A stretch of DNA of 64,000 nt from DATAOG01 sp963753685 (GTDB lineage Bacteria > Pseudomonadota > Alphaproteobacteria > Geminicoccales > Geminicoccaceae). Both the position numbers and the translations under genes were made by a program. Below the pieces are notes generated by a model. The model worked only from the letters and a program-made list of their open reading frames with translations. It did not search any database and was not told where the DNA came from. The DNA lies in NCBI GenBank assembly GCA_963753685.1, contig CAVWDE010000022.1, positions 124,001-188,000 of the forward strand. The letters are read 5' to 3'. Below are positions 26,929-35,262 of the stretch, piece by piece; position 1 is the first letter of the stretch, and each line of letters starts with the position of its first letter.

Positions 26929-26969
26929 GACCATGGGCCTCGCGGGACCATGGCTTCGAGGGACCATGG
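26929..26969. repeat. Three GACCATGG repeats between ruvX and gatC
   Basis: GACCATGG occurs at 26929-26936, 26946-26953 and 26962-26969, spaced 17 and 16 bases, between the divergent ruvX and gatC starts. It could be a short operator array or duplicated initiation region, since each copy contains an ATG. Confidence 0.55.
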
Positions 26970-26972
26970 CAG

Positions 26973-27260
26973 ATGTCGATCGATGAGGCCACCGTTGCGC
27001 GCATCGCGCGCCTTGCCCGGATCGACGTGCCCGAGGCCGAGCGGGCGCCGCTCGCCCGTGAGCTGTCGCACATCCTGGACTGGATCGAGCAGCTGAACGA
27101 GGTCGACACGGCGGGCGTGCCGCCGATGACCAGCGTGGTCGCGATGCGGCTCGCCTGGCGCGAGGACCGGGTGACCGACGGCGGCCGGCCAGAGGACATC
27201 CTCGGCAACGCGCCCGAGCGCCAGGACGACTATTTCGTGGTCCCGAAGGTGGTCGAGTGA
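26973..27260 (+). CDS. gatC: Asp/Glu-tRNA amidotransferase subunit C
   Basis: A 95-residue GatC, the scaffold that joins GatA and GatB in the complex converting Glu-tRNA(Gln) or Asp-tRNA(Asn). It shows V-A-R-I-A-R-L-A-R-I near the start, L-D-W-I-E-Q-L-N-E-V-D-T, and the C-terminal P-E-R-Q-D-D-Y-F-V-V-P-K-V-V-E, all typical. ATG 26973 follows the GACCATGG array. The stop overlaps gatA by four bases. Confidence 0.95.
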   Translation: MSIDEATVARIARLARIDVPEAERAPLARELSHILDWIEQLNEVDTAGVPPMTSVVAMRLAWREDRVTDGGRPEDILGNAPERQDDYFVVPKVVE

Positions 27261-28744
27261 GCGAGCTGACGCGCCTCACGCTGGCGGCAGCGCGCGCGGC
27301 CCTGCGGGCGAAGGAAGTCTCGGCGCGCGAGCTCGCGCTGGCGCACATCCAGGCGATCGAGGCGGCGCGCGGGCTCAACGCCTTCATCACCGAGACCCCG
27401 GAGCGCGCCCTCGAGATGGCCGCCGAGTCCGACCGCCGGCTCGCCCGCGGCGAGGGGCGCCCGCTCGAAGGCATCCCGCTCGCGATCAAGGATCTGTTCT
27501 GCACCCAGGGCATCCGCACGACCGCCGGCTCGCACATCCTGGACGGCTTCGTCCCGCCCTACGAATCGACCGTCTCAGGCCAGCTCTGGCAGGCGGGCGC
27601 GGTCCTGGTCGGCAAGACCAACCTGGACGAGTTCGCGATGGGCTCGTCCAATGTTACCAGCTACTTCGGACCCGTCGTTAATCCCTGGACTGAAGTCGGG
27701 GCCACGGCACCTCGCGTCCCCGGCGGCAGCTCGGGCGGCTCGGCTGCGGCGGTCGCCGCGGGGCTCTGCCTGGGCGCCACCGGCACCGACACCGGCGGCT
27801 CGATCCGCCAGCCGGCCTCGTTCTGCGGCATCGTCGGCATGAAGCCCACCTACGGGCGCTGCTCGCGCTTCGGCATCGTCGCCTTCGCGAGCTCGCTCGA
27901 TCAGGCGGGGCCGCTCGCGCGCACGGTCCAGGACGCGGCGATCCTCTTGCAGCATATGGCGGGCCACGACCCGCAGGACAGCACCAGCGCCGACGTCCCC
28001 CTGCCCGACCTCGAGGCAGCCATGACCGGCGATGTGCGCGGCCTCAGGGTCGGGATCCCCAAGGAATACCAGATCAAGGGCTCGCCACCCGAGATCGAGG
28101 CCCTCTGGCGCCAGGGTGAAGACTGGCTGAAGGCCGCCGGCTGCGAGCTCCGCCCGGTCAGCCTGCCGCACAGCCGATACGCGCTGCCGGCCTACTACAT
28201 CGTCAATCCGGCCGAGGCGTCCTCCAACCTCGCCCGCTACGACGGCATGCGCTATGGCCTGCGCGTTCCGGGCAAGGACCTGATCGACACTTACGCCAGG
28301 ACCCGCGCCGAAGGATTCGGCAAGGAAGTGCGCCGGCGGGTCATGGTCGGCACCTACGTGCTCTCGGCCGGCTATTACGAGGCCTACTACCTCAAGGCGC
28401 AGCAGGTGCGGACGAAGATCCTGGACGAGTTCAAGGCGGCGTTCGAGCAGGTCGACGTCCTCCTGACGCCGGCGACGCCCACCGCGGCGTTCCGGATCGG
28501 CGACAAGATGGACGATCCGGTCGCGATGTGGCTGAACGACGTGTTCACGGTACCGGCCAATCTCGCGGGCCTGCCCGGGATCTCGGTGCCGGCCGGCCTG
28601 TCGGCGGACGGCCTGCCGCTCGGCCTGCAGCTGATCGCCCGGCCGTTCGATGAGGCGACCCTGTTCCGGGCCGCGGGCGTGCTCGAGCAGGCGGCCGGGT
28701 TCAAGGCGGAGCCGCCTTATCTCACCGCCAGGGCTTCGTCATGA
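27257..28744 (+). CDS. gatA: Asp/Glu-tRNA amidotransferase subunit A
   Basis: A 495-residue amidase-signature enzyme releasing ammonia from glutamine for GatB. The catalytic Lys is in I-P-L-A-I-K-D-L-F and the serines in P-G-G-S-S-G-G-S-A-A-A-V-A, with T-G-T-D-T-G-G-S-I-R-Q-P close by. Its GTG start overlaps gatC and its stop overlaps gatB by four bases. Length is normal; no disruption. Confidence 0.95.
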   Translation: MSELTRLTLAAARAALRAKEVSARELALAHIQAIEAARGLNAFITETPERALEMAAESDRRLARGEGRPLEGIPLAIKDLFCTQGIRTTAGSHILDGFVPPYESTVSGQLWQAGAVLVGKTNLDEFAMGSSNVTSYFGPVVNPWTEVGATAPRVPGGSSGGSAAAVAAGLCLGATGTDTGGSIRQPASFCGIVGMKPTYGRCSRFGIVAFASSLDQAGPLARTVQDAAILLQHMAGHDPQDSTSADVPLPDLEAAMTGDVRGLRVGIPKEYQIKGSPPEIEALWRQGEDWLKAAGCELRPVSLPHSRYALPAYYIVNPAEASSNLARYDGMRYGLRVPGKDLIDTYARTRAEGFGKEVRRRVMVGTYVLSAGYYEAYYLKAQQVRTKILDEFKAAFEQVDVLLTPATPTAAFRIGDKMDDPVAMWLNDVFTVPANLAGLPGISVPAGLSADGLPLGLQLIARPFDEATLFRAAGVLEQAAGFKAEPPYLTARASS

Positions 28745-30211
28745 GCGAAGCACCGGCCGGACCGGACCTGATCCACGGGACGACCGGGCCCTGGGAGGTC
28801 GTGATCGGCCTCGAGGTCCACGCCCAGATCACGTCCAACGCCAAGCTGTTCTCGGGCGCCTCGGCCGAGTTCGGCGGCGCCCCCAACCACCACGTCTCGC
28901 CGATCGATGCCGGCATGCCGGGCATGCTGCCCTCGCTCAATGGCTTTTGCATCGAGCAGGCGGTGCGCTCGGGCCTCGGGCTCGCGGCCGAGATCAATCG
29001 TTACTCGGTGTTCGAGCGCAAGAACTACTTCTACCCCGACCTGCCCTGCGGCTATCAGATCTCGCAATACGCCAGGCCCCTGGTCGGCCGCGGCACGCTC
29101 ACGATCGACCTCGAGGGCGGCCGCAGCGTCGCGGTCGGCATCACGCGCCTGCATGTCGAGATGGACGCCGGCAAGAGCCTGCACGATCAGCGCCCGGATG
29201 CGACGCTGGTCGACCTCAACCGCTCGGGCGTGGCGCTCATGGAGATCGTCTCCGAGCCCGACCTGCGCTCGGCCGAGCAGGCGGTCCTCTACATGCGCAA
29301 GCTGCGCTCGATCCTCCGCTACCTCGGCACCTGCGATGGCAACATGGAGGAGGGCTCGCTGCGCTGCGATGCCAACGTCTCGGTCCGCCGACCGGGCAAC
29401 CCGCTCGGCACCCGCACCGAGATCAAGAACCTGAACTCGATGCGCTTCGTCGGCCGCGCGATCGAGCACGAGGCGAGACGCCAGGTCGAGCTGCATCGAG
29501 GCGGGCGGCCGGGTCGAGCAGGAGACCCGCCTGTTCGATGCCGCCAAGGGCGAAACCCGGCCGATGCGCACCAAGGAGGAGGCCCACGACTACCGCTACT
29601 TCCCGGACCCGGACCTGTTACCGCTCGAGCTCGACGACGCGTTCATCGAAAGACTTCGGGCTCAACTCCCTGAGTTGCCGGATGCCAAGAAGGCGCGCTT
29701 CATCACTGCCTACGGCCTTTCGGTCTACGATGCCGAGGTCCTGGTCGCGGAGCAGGCGGCCGCCGACTATTTCGAGGCGGCCGCGAGGGGCCGCGATCCG
29801 AAGCTGGTCGCGAACTGGGTGATCACCGACCTGTTCGGCGCCCTCAACCGGGCCGGCCGCGACATCGCGCGCTCGCCGATCACGCCCGAGCGCCTGGGCC
29901 AGCTCATCGACCTGATCCAGGCCGGCACGATCTCCGGCCGGATCGCCAAGGACGTTTTTTCCCAGATGTTCGAAACCGGGGACGCCCCCGCCGAGATCGT
30001 GGAGAAGAAGGGTCTGAAACAGATCTCGGACACCGGCGCGCTCGAAAAGATCATCGACCAGCTGATCGCCGCCAACCCCGGCCAGGTCGAAAGCTACAGG
30101 AAGAACCCGAAGGCGCTCGGCTGGTTCGTCGGCCAGGTCATGCGCGCGACCCAGGGCCAGGCCAACCCGCAGCTGGTCAACCAGGTCCTGAAGCAGAAGC
30201 TCGGAGCTTGA
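28741..30211 (+). CDS. gatB: Asp/Glu-tRNA amidotransferase subunit B (frameshift near 29494)
   Basis: Kinase/transamidase subunit of GatCAB. The first frame has V-I-G-L-E-V-H-A-Q, F-Y-P-D-L-P-C-G-Y-Q-I-S-Q and C-D-G-N-M-E-E-G-S-L-R-C-D-A-N-V-S. Near 29494 one extra C (in CTGCATCGAG) shifts the frame. Removing it restores V-E-L-I-E-A-G-G-R-V and joins the second frame, which carries E-E-A-H-D-Y-R-Y-F-P-D-P-D-L and the C-terminal Yqey-like tail domain ending at 30211. Corrected length is about 489 residues. The gene is normally essential when GatCAB charges Gln or Asn, so a true null is unlikely and a sequence error is favoured. Confidence 0.93.
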
Positions 30212-30216
30212 CCGCC

Positions 30217-30432
30217 ATGACCCTCGCCGTCCGCCTGCCGCCGGAGATCGACCAGCGGCTGCAATCGCTCGCCGCGAAGACTGGCCGGAGCAAGGCCTCC
30301 TATGCACGCGAGGCGATCGTTCGTTACCTCGAGGACCTCGAAGACGAGCAGATCGCCCGGGAGCGGCTCGAGAGCCCCGGCCGTCGCTGGACACTCGACG
30401 AGCTGGAGCGCGGGGTTGACCTGGAGCGTTGA
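30217..30432 (+). CDS. RelB-type ribbon-helix-helix antitoxin
   Basis: A 71-residue antitoxin. The N-terminal ribbon-helix-helix reads L-A-V-R-L-P-P-E-I-D-Q-R-L with K-T-G-R-S-K-A-S-Y-A-R-E-A-I, and a C-terminal tail (R-R-W-T-L-D-E-L-E-R) follows for binding the toxin. An in-frame TTG at 30208 is an alternative start. The end overlaps the toxin by 17 bases. It should repress its own promoter and neutralise the toxin. Sits five bases after gatB, so it may be read through from gatCAB. Confidence 0.85.
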   Translation: MTLAVRLPPEIDQRLQSLAAKTGRSKASYAREAIVRYLEDLEDEQIARERLESPGRRWTLDELERGVDLER

Positions 30433-30682
30433 ATGGGACGAGCGAGCCAGGAGAGAGCTTCGGCGCCTCGATCCGGCGGTGCATCGCCAGATCTTGGGCT
30501 ATTTGCGGGAACGGATCGCTGGACCGGCCGACCCCCGCCGGTTCGGTCGCCCCTTCAGCGGCGGCAAGGGCGGTCTGTGGCGCTACCGCGTCAGCACCTA
30601 TCGGCTCGTTTGCCAGATCGAGGAGCAGCGCTCCGTGGTCCTGGTGCTGGCTGTCGGCCACCGCAAGGAAGTTTACGAGTGA
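30416..30682 (+). CDS. RelE/ParE-type toxin
   Basis: An 88-residue toxin of the RelE superfamily. Motifs are W-D-E-R-A-R-R-E-L-R-R-L-D at the start, G-G-L-W-R-Y-R-V-S-T-Y-R-L-V-C in the central strand, and V-L-A-V-G-H-R-K-E-V-Y at the end, placing it with RelE-like ribosome-dependent RNases. The start is TTG 30416 inside the antitoxin gene; an ATG-initiated frame there is in another register. The pair is a type II toxin-antitoxin module. Confidence 0.85.
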   Translation: MTWSVEWDERARRELRRLDPAVHRQILGYLRERIAGPADPRRFGRPFSGGKGGLWRYRVSTYRLVCQIEEQRSVVLVLAVGHRKEVYE

Positions 30683-30861
30683 CCAGCTGACCTCGGGTGT
30701 TACCACAAGCTGACCCGCGATCAGTTGATTCGGCTCCTCTTCAGGCGAAGATAGCCGACCGAGTGAGCGGCAGGCCGGCGCGAACGGCGGCTGGGCGGCT
30801 GGTGCGGCGCGGGTCAGCAACTCATGGCGACAAACCCGTTTCGCTGTCCTATGGTGGCGGC

Positions 30862-31218
30862 ATGAGCGACGTCAACCCGCCTGATCTGGCCCAGACCGTG
30901 GCCCGGCTCGAGGCCCGGCGGCTGGAGCTCGAGCAGCTGACCGCGAGCCATCGCGACGAGTCGCGCCCGGTCGAGCTCGACCAGACCGGGGCCGGCCGCC
31001 TGGCACGCATGGACGAGCTGCAGGCGCAGGCGATGGCGGTCGCGACCGAGCGTCGCCGCCAGCTCGAGCTCGACCGGATCGATGCCGCGCTGCGCCGGAT
31101 CGCGAGCGGCGACTACGGCTTCTGCGCCCGCTGCGGCGAGGACATCGGCCTCGAGCGCCTGGAGTTCGACCCGACCACGCCGCTCTGCATCGCCTGCGCC
31201 CGCGCCGGCGAGCGCTGA
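30862..31218 (+). CDS. DksA/TraR-type zinc-finger protein
   Basis: A 118-residue protein with a coiled-coil front half (L-E-L-E-Q-L-T...R-R-R-Q-L-E-L-D) and a C4 zinc finger, C-A-R-C-G-E-D-I and C-I-A-C near the C-terminus, after I-A-S-G-D-Y-G-F. It fits short DksA/TraR family members that bind RNA polymerase. Its 3' end overlaps the convergent desaturase gene by about 106 bases. No strong Shine-Dalgarno is visible. Confidence 0.85.
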   Translation: MSDVNPPDLAQTVARLEARRLELEQLTASHRDESRPVELDQTGAGRLARMDELQAQAMAVATERRRQLELDRIDAALRRIASGDYGFCARCGEDIGLERLEFDPTTPLCIACARAGER

Positions 31219-32156
31219 GTTTCTCCCACGCTGGCGCGGTCACCGAGGGTCGTCAGAATCTCGCGTTGCACCGCCACGTAACCGTCGGCCTGGACCGCGA
31301 TCCTGGCCGCCAGCAGCCGGTGCGCCGCCGGCAGCGCGTGGAACGGCAGCGCCGGATGGGCGTGATGCTCGGCGTGGTAGGGCATGTTCCAGGCGAGCCG
31401 CCGGACCAGCGCTGTGCTGCGGGTCGTGCGCGAGTTCAGGAGCATCGCCGGCACCAGCGGACACAGCGTGTGCTCGGCCAGCAGATACGCGCGCAGGAAC
31501 GGCTGGCCGAGCAGCGCCGGCCCGAGCCAGAAGACCAGCAGCGCGTCGCTGTTCGCCAGCAGCGAGCCAAGGCCGAGCAGGGTGTAGACGCCGAGCAGCA
31601 CACGCGCCTCGCGCACGATCCGCGGCCGGGCATGGGGGGCGATGAAGGGCTCCCCTGCCCGCCCCAGCGCATGGCGCACCGTGGTCGTGATCCGCTCGCG
31701 CCAGTAGGGCAGGCCCGAGACCTGCCAGAGATAATCCCCAAGGGTCGCGGGCTTGGGCACCGCCAGCTCCGGATCGCGCGCCGGATCCTGCGTGAAGCGA
31801 TGATGGGTGAAATGGAAGGCCCGGAAATACTCGGGCGGCAGCAGCAGCACAGCACCGCAGACCCAGGCGATCGCATCGTTCAGCCGGCGGCTGCGACAGG
31901 CGGTGCGATGGATCGTCTCATGCAGCGGCGCGAACAGGAAGACCAGCAGGATGCCGTAGGGCAGCATCGCCGGCACCAGCCAGGGCGAGCCGCGCGCGAG
32001 ACCGACCCCGGCCCCGGCCGCGAACAGCGCCAGCAGGTGCAGCCCGAGCTGGCCGAGCCCTCGCAGGTCGGAGCGCGCGGCGAGCTCGAGCAGTGCCTGG
32101 CGCTCGGCGGCACTCGCCGCGGTGGTCGCGTAGATCGCATCCTGAGCCTGGCGCAT
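31113..32156 (-). CDS. Membrane fatty acid desaturase
   Basis: A 347-residue di-iron desaturase in the inner membrane. Three His boxes are present: H79-E-T-I-H83, H115-F-T-H-H119 and H261-A-E-H-H265, with hydrophobic spans between. Lipid or carotenoid desaturation/hydroxylation is expected. The last 35 residues are low-complexity because the frame continues into the antisense of the DksA-like gene, so the true end may be nearer 31220. It is monocistronic, upstream of the divergent cyclophilin gene. Confidence 0.88.
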   Translation of the reverse strand: MRQAQDAIYATTAASAAERQALLELAARSDLRGLGQLGLHLLALFAAGAGVGLARGSPWLVPAMLPYGILLVFLFAPLHETIHRTACRSRRLNDAIAWVCGAVLLLPPEYFRAFHFTHHRFTQDPARDPELAVPKPATLGDYLWQVSGLPYWRERITTTVRHALGRAGEPFIAPHARPRIVREARVLLGVYTLLGLGSLLANSDALLVFWLGPALLGQPFLRAYLLAEHTLCPLVPAMLLNSRTTRSTALVRRLAWNMPYHAEHHAHPALPFHALPAAHRLLAARIAVQADGYVAVQREILTTLGDRASVGETQRSPARAQAMQSGVVGSNSRRSRPMSSPQRAQKP

Positions 32157-32270
32157 GGGCCTCAACTCTAGCACATTCGGGCTTGACGCCAGCCCCCGAA
32201 GCGTGTCGAAGGCCTGCGGAGACCGCAGGTCGCTGGCCATCGAACCTCGGATCAACGGGAGCCATCGTCC

Positions 32271-32807
<537 letters not shown>

Positions 32808-32825
32808 CCACCAGCGGCCGCCGCG

Positions 32826-33185
32826 TCAGCCGCGCCGCAGGCGACCCTCCAGGTAGTCCTTGAGGGCGACCGCGTTGTTGCGCTCGCCATCCTTTGCGGC
32901 AAAGACCAGGGTCAGGCACCCTGCCCGCGCCCGCCGGGCGAGCTCCTCGATCGCCGGCCCCTGCCCGTCCAGCTCGCGAAAGTAGCGCTCGCGAAATTCT
33001 TCCCACTTCTCGGGGTCGTGGGCGAACCACTTTCGTAGTGGCGTGCTCGGCGCGAGGTCCCTGAGCCAGACGTCGAGCCGGAGCCTGTCCCTGGCGATGC
33101 CGCGCGGCCAGACCCGGTCGACGAGCGCCCGATAGCCATCGCCCTCGGACGGCGGCTCGTAGGCCCGCTTCAGCCCGATCGGCAA
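32826..33185 (-). CDS. DUF488-family protein
   Basis: A 119-residue protein. The family block K-R-A-Y-E-P-P-S-E-G-D-G-Y-R-A-L-V-D-R-V-W-P-R-G starts near residue 6, followed by F-A-H-D-P-E-K-W-E-E-F and L-V-F-A-A-K-D. The start is a TTG at 33185 with GGAGGT seven bases upstream; no ATG fits. The biochemical function of DUF488 is not firmly known. It sits 33 bases after the trans-aconitate methyltransferase gene. Confidence 0.85.
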   Translation of the reverse strand: MPIGLKRAYEPPSEGDGYRALVDRVWPRGIARDRLRLDVWLRDLAPSTPLRKWFAHDPEKWEEFRERYFRELDGQGPAIEELARRARAGCLTLVFAAKDGERNNAVALKDYLEGRLRRG

Positions 33186-33217
33186 GCTTCTTACCTCCGA
33201 CCACCCGCTCGAGCCCG

Positions 33218-33994
33218 CTACCCGGCCTGACCGCGCGTGGCGACGATGAACAGCCGGCGGAACGGAAACAGCGTGCGCCCGTCCGCCCGTTTCGGATAGG
33301 CGGACCGCAACCGATCCGTGTATTCCGCCTCGAACGCGCGCAGTTCCTCGGCTTCGAGCGCGGCCTGCACCGGCCGGAGGGCCGTGCCCCGCGTCCAGCT
33401 CAGCACCGGATCGTCGCCCTCCAGGACCTGCAGGTACTCCGTCTCCCAGATGTCGATGCTGCCGGCGCGCGGCGCCAGGAGATCGTAGTACAGCTGGGGT
33501 GCGCCGACCGGCTCCCGGAGCAGCAATGGCTGCAGCCGTTCGGCCCAGGGCCCGGCGTCCGCGACTTCGCGCAGCAGCACATGCGAGGGCGAGCCGAAGT
33601 TGTGTGGCATCTGCACCGCGAGCACGCCGCCCGGCCGCACCTGCCCGAGCAGACGCGGCAGCAGGCGCGCGTGGTCGGGCAGCCATTGCAGCGCGGCGTT
33701 CGAGAACAGGACGTCGAGCGGCCCCGCCGGCGTCCATTCGGCGATGTCGCTCTCGACCCAGGCCGCCCGGAGACCGCTGGCGCGCGCCCTGGCCAGCATC
33801 TCGGATGAACTGTCGACGCCCACCACCACCGCGTCGGGCCAACGGGCCACCAGCAGCGCGGTCGAGTTGCCGGGCCCGCACCCGAGATCCGCGACCCGCG
33901 CCGGCGACTTCAGCGCGACCCGCGCCAGCAGATCGACCGCCGGCCGGGTGCGGTGGTCGCCAAAGGCCAGATAGCGCTCAGGGTTCCAGCTCAA
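33218..33994 (-). CDS. tam: Trans-aconitate 2-methyltransferase
   Basis: A 258-residue SAM-dependent methyltransferase that methylates trans-aconitate to relieve aconitase inhibition. SAM motif I reads V-A-D-L-G-C-G-P-G-N-S-T. The family signature M-S-W-N-P-E-R-Y starts the protein, and V-Q-M-P-H-N-F-G-S-P-S-H follows the Rossmann core. The start is TTG 33994, overlapping the upstream PIN gene (TTGA), so expression is coupled. The DUF488 gene follows. Confidence 0.9.
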   Translation of the reverse strand: MSWNPERYLAFGDHRTRPAVDLLARVALKSPARVADLGCGPGNSTALLVARWPDAVVVGVDSSSEMLARARASGLRAAWVESDIAEWTPAGPLDVLFSNAALQWLPDHARLLPRLLGQVRPGGVLAVQMPHNFGSPSHVLLREVADAGPWAERLQPLLLREPVGAPQLYYDLLAPRAGSIDIWETEYLQVLEGDDPVLSWTRGTALRPVQAALEAEELRAFEAEYTDRLRSAYPKRADGRTLFPFRRLFIVATRGQAG

Positions 33995-34401
33995 GCGAGT
34001 GGCGTCACACGGTCGGCCAGCGGCGGGCCGCGCACGGTCGCGATCAGCCGTCGGTCGGCGGTGATCAGCGGTGCGTCTTCGGCCTCCGCAAGCGCGAGGT
34101 AGAGACAGTCATAGATCGGATGATCTAGCTCGTGCACCAGCGCCGCGGCCCGGCTGATCAGGCGTTGAAGCGGCACGAGCCTCTGGAACGGCCCTGCGAT
34201 GTCGCTCGCGATCTGGTTGAGCTGGGAGGGATCGATCTCCCGCCGGCGCAATGACGTCCATGCGGCGTTGCAGACCTCAGCCAGGACCAGATCGGGCGCG
34301 ATCAGCGGCACGCCGCGGTTCAAAAGATCGACCGCCCGATCGCTACCGTCTTCCCTGACGAACCATTTGCGCGCCACGCTTGCGTCAACGACGAACGTCA
34401 T
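33991..34401 (-). CDS. PIN-domain toxin (VapC/FitB type)
   Basis: A 136-residue PIN ribonuclease. Acidic residues are at V-V-D-A-S-V near the start, V-L-A-E-V-C-N-A, Y-D-C-L-Y-L-A-L-A, and a later T-A-D-R-R-L, as expected for metal-dependent PIN nucleases. It overlaps the antitoxin gene upstream by four bases and the tam start downstream. It probably cleaves tRNA or other RNA; the target is unknown. Confidence 0.88.
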   Translation of the reverse strand: MTFVVDASVARKWFVREDGSDRAVDLLNRGVPLIAPDLVLAEVCNAAWTSLRRREIDPSQLNQIASDIAGPFQRLVPLQRLISRAAALVHELDHPIYDCLYLALAEAEDAPLITADRRLIATVRGPPLADRVTPLA

Positions 34402-34631
34402 CGGCTGTCGCGGTCCTCGCGGATCAGATCTTCGGCGAGCTTGCGGGGGCCGGGCGGGGTCAGCGCGCGACACGCCGCGAGCCGCTCCAACAGCTCCTCA
34501 CGGGTGGGCTTGGCCGCATCGGCGAGCACGTCGCGGAGCTGCTGCTCCAGCGACACGCCGCGCGCCTTCGCGCGCCGCTTGTGCGCCGCAATCACCTCGT
34601 CGTCCAACCTGCGCACGATCACCTGGCCCAT
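34398..34631 (-). CDS. FitA/VapB-type antitoxin
   Basis: A 77-residue ribbon-helix-helix protein. V-I-V-R-R-L-D-D-E-V-I-A-A-H-K-R-R-A-K-A-R-G-V-S-L-E closely follows FitA-type antitoxins. The C-terminal part (P-P-G-P-R-K-L-A-E-D-L-I) should wrap the toxin. It forms a module with the adjacent PIN toxin through an ATGA overlap. Confidence 0.85.
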   Translation of the reverse strand: MGQVIVRRLDDEVIAAHKRRAKARGVSLEQQLRDVLADAAKPTREELLERLAACRALTPPGPRKLAEDLIREDRDSR

Positions 34632-34695
34632 CGGCCGCCCCTGGCGCTGATCGCGCCAGTGATAGCGCAGCGCCCCTCACGGGCGCAACGGCAAC

Positions 34696-35133
34696 TCAGC
34701 TGGCGGCGTAGGGCGAGACCACGTAGGGCGGGCCGCAGTTCTGTGCGATGCCGTCGCCGAGCGCCTGGTAACCCTCGGAGGAGTCGGCGCCGAGCGCCAG
34801 GATGCCGGCGATCGGCGCCGCAACCACCAGGCTCGCGCCGCACACGACGGTCTTGAAGGCGAGCGCGAACGGCGTCCCGATGATGCTCACCGCCCAGCCC
34901 GCGGCGGTCGCGCTGGGCCTGGTGGCCGCCGGTGCCGACGTGGCATTTCCGGACGCCGGCCCGGTGCCGTAGCTGATGGGCACGGTTTGCGCGCCGGAGG
35001 TAAGCGGCGCGGGGCCCGCACCGGAGCTCGTGGGCGCCGGCCTCGATGCGGCGTTCGATCCGGCGGGCTGAGGCGAGCTGGCGCAGGCCGCAAGGGCCAG
35101 CGCAAGCGGCACGACCAAGGCTTTCCTCGACAT
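34696..35133 (-). CDS. Small Ala/Ser-rich lipoprotein
   Basis: A 145-residue predicted lipoprotein. The signal ends in A-L-A-A-C-A-S, with Ser after the lipid Cys. A Pro/Ser/Thr/Ala-rich linker of about 60 residues follows, then a hydrophobic segment (A-F-K-T-V-V-C-G-A-S-L-V-V-A-A-P-I-A-G) and an N-C-G-P-P-Y ending. GGGAGAG precedes ATG. No family recognised. It lies downstream of the FAD/GcvT gene with a 130-base spacer containing a GC hairpin. Confidence 0.65.
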   Translation of the reverse strand: MSRKALVVPLALALAACASSPQPAGSNAASRPAPTSSGAGPAPLTSGAQTVPISYGTGPASGNATSAPAATRPSATAAGWAVSIIGTPFALAFKTVVCGASLVVAAPIAGILALGADSSEGYQALGDGIAQNCGPPYVVSPYAAS

Positions 35134-35262
35134 GGCTCTCCCTCCATCCGTTGTGGTCGGGCTTGCCGCCCGACCCCGGACTCTCTTGTGATGTGGGGAT
35201 GCGAGGCCAGGCCGTCACTCTTCTCCGGCCATAAGGGGTAGTGGAGCGGACGCGCGGGCGGC

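Noticed and set aside
28741..30211. gatB as a pseudogene
   Set aside because: A single extra base with perfect motifs on both sides in a normally essential gene is better explained by a sequence error.
35155..35175. GGTCGGGC/GCCCGACC hairpin between the FAD/GcvT and lipoprotein genes
   Set aside because: Stable stem but no T-run on the transcribed side, so I did not call it a terminator.
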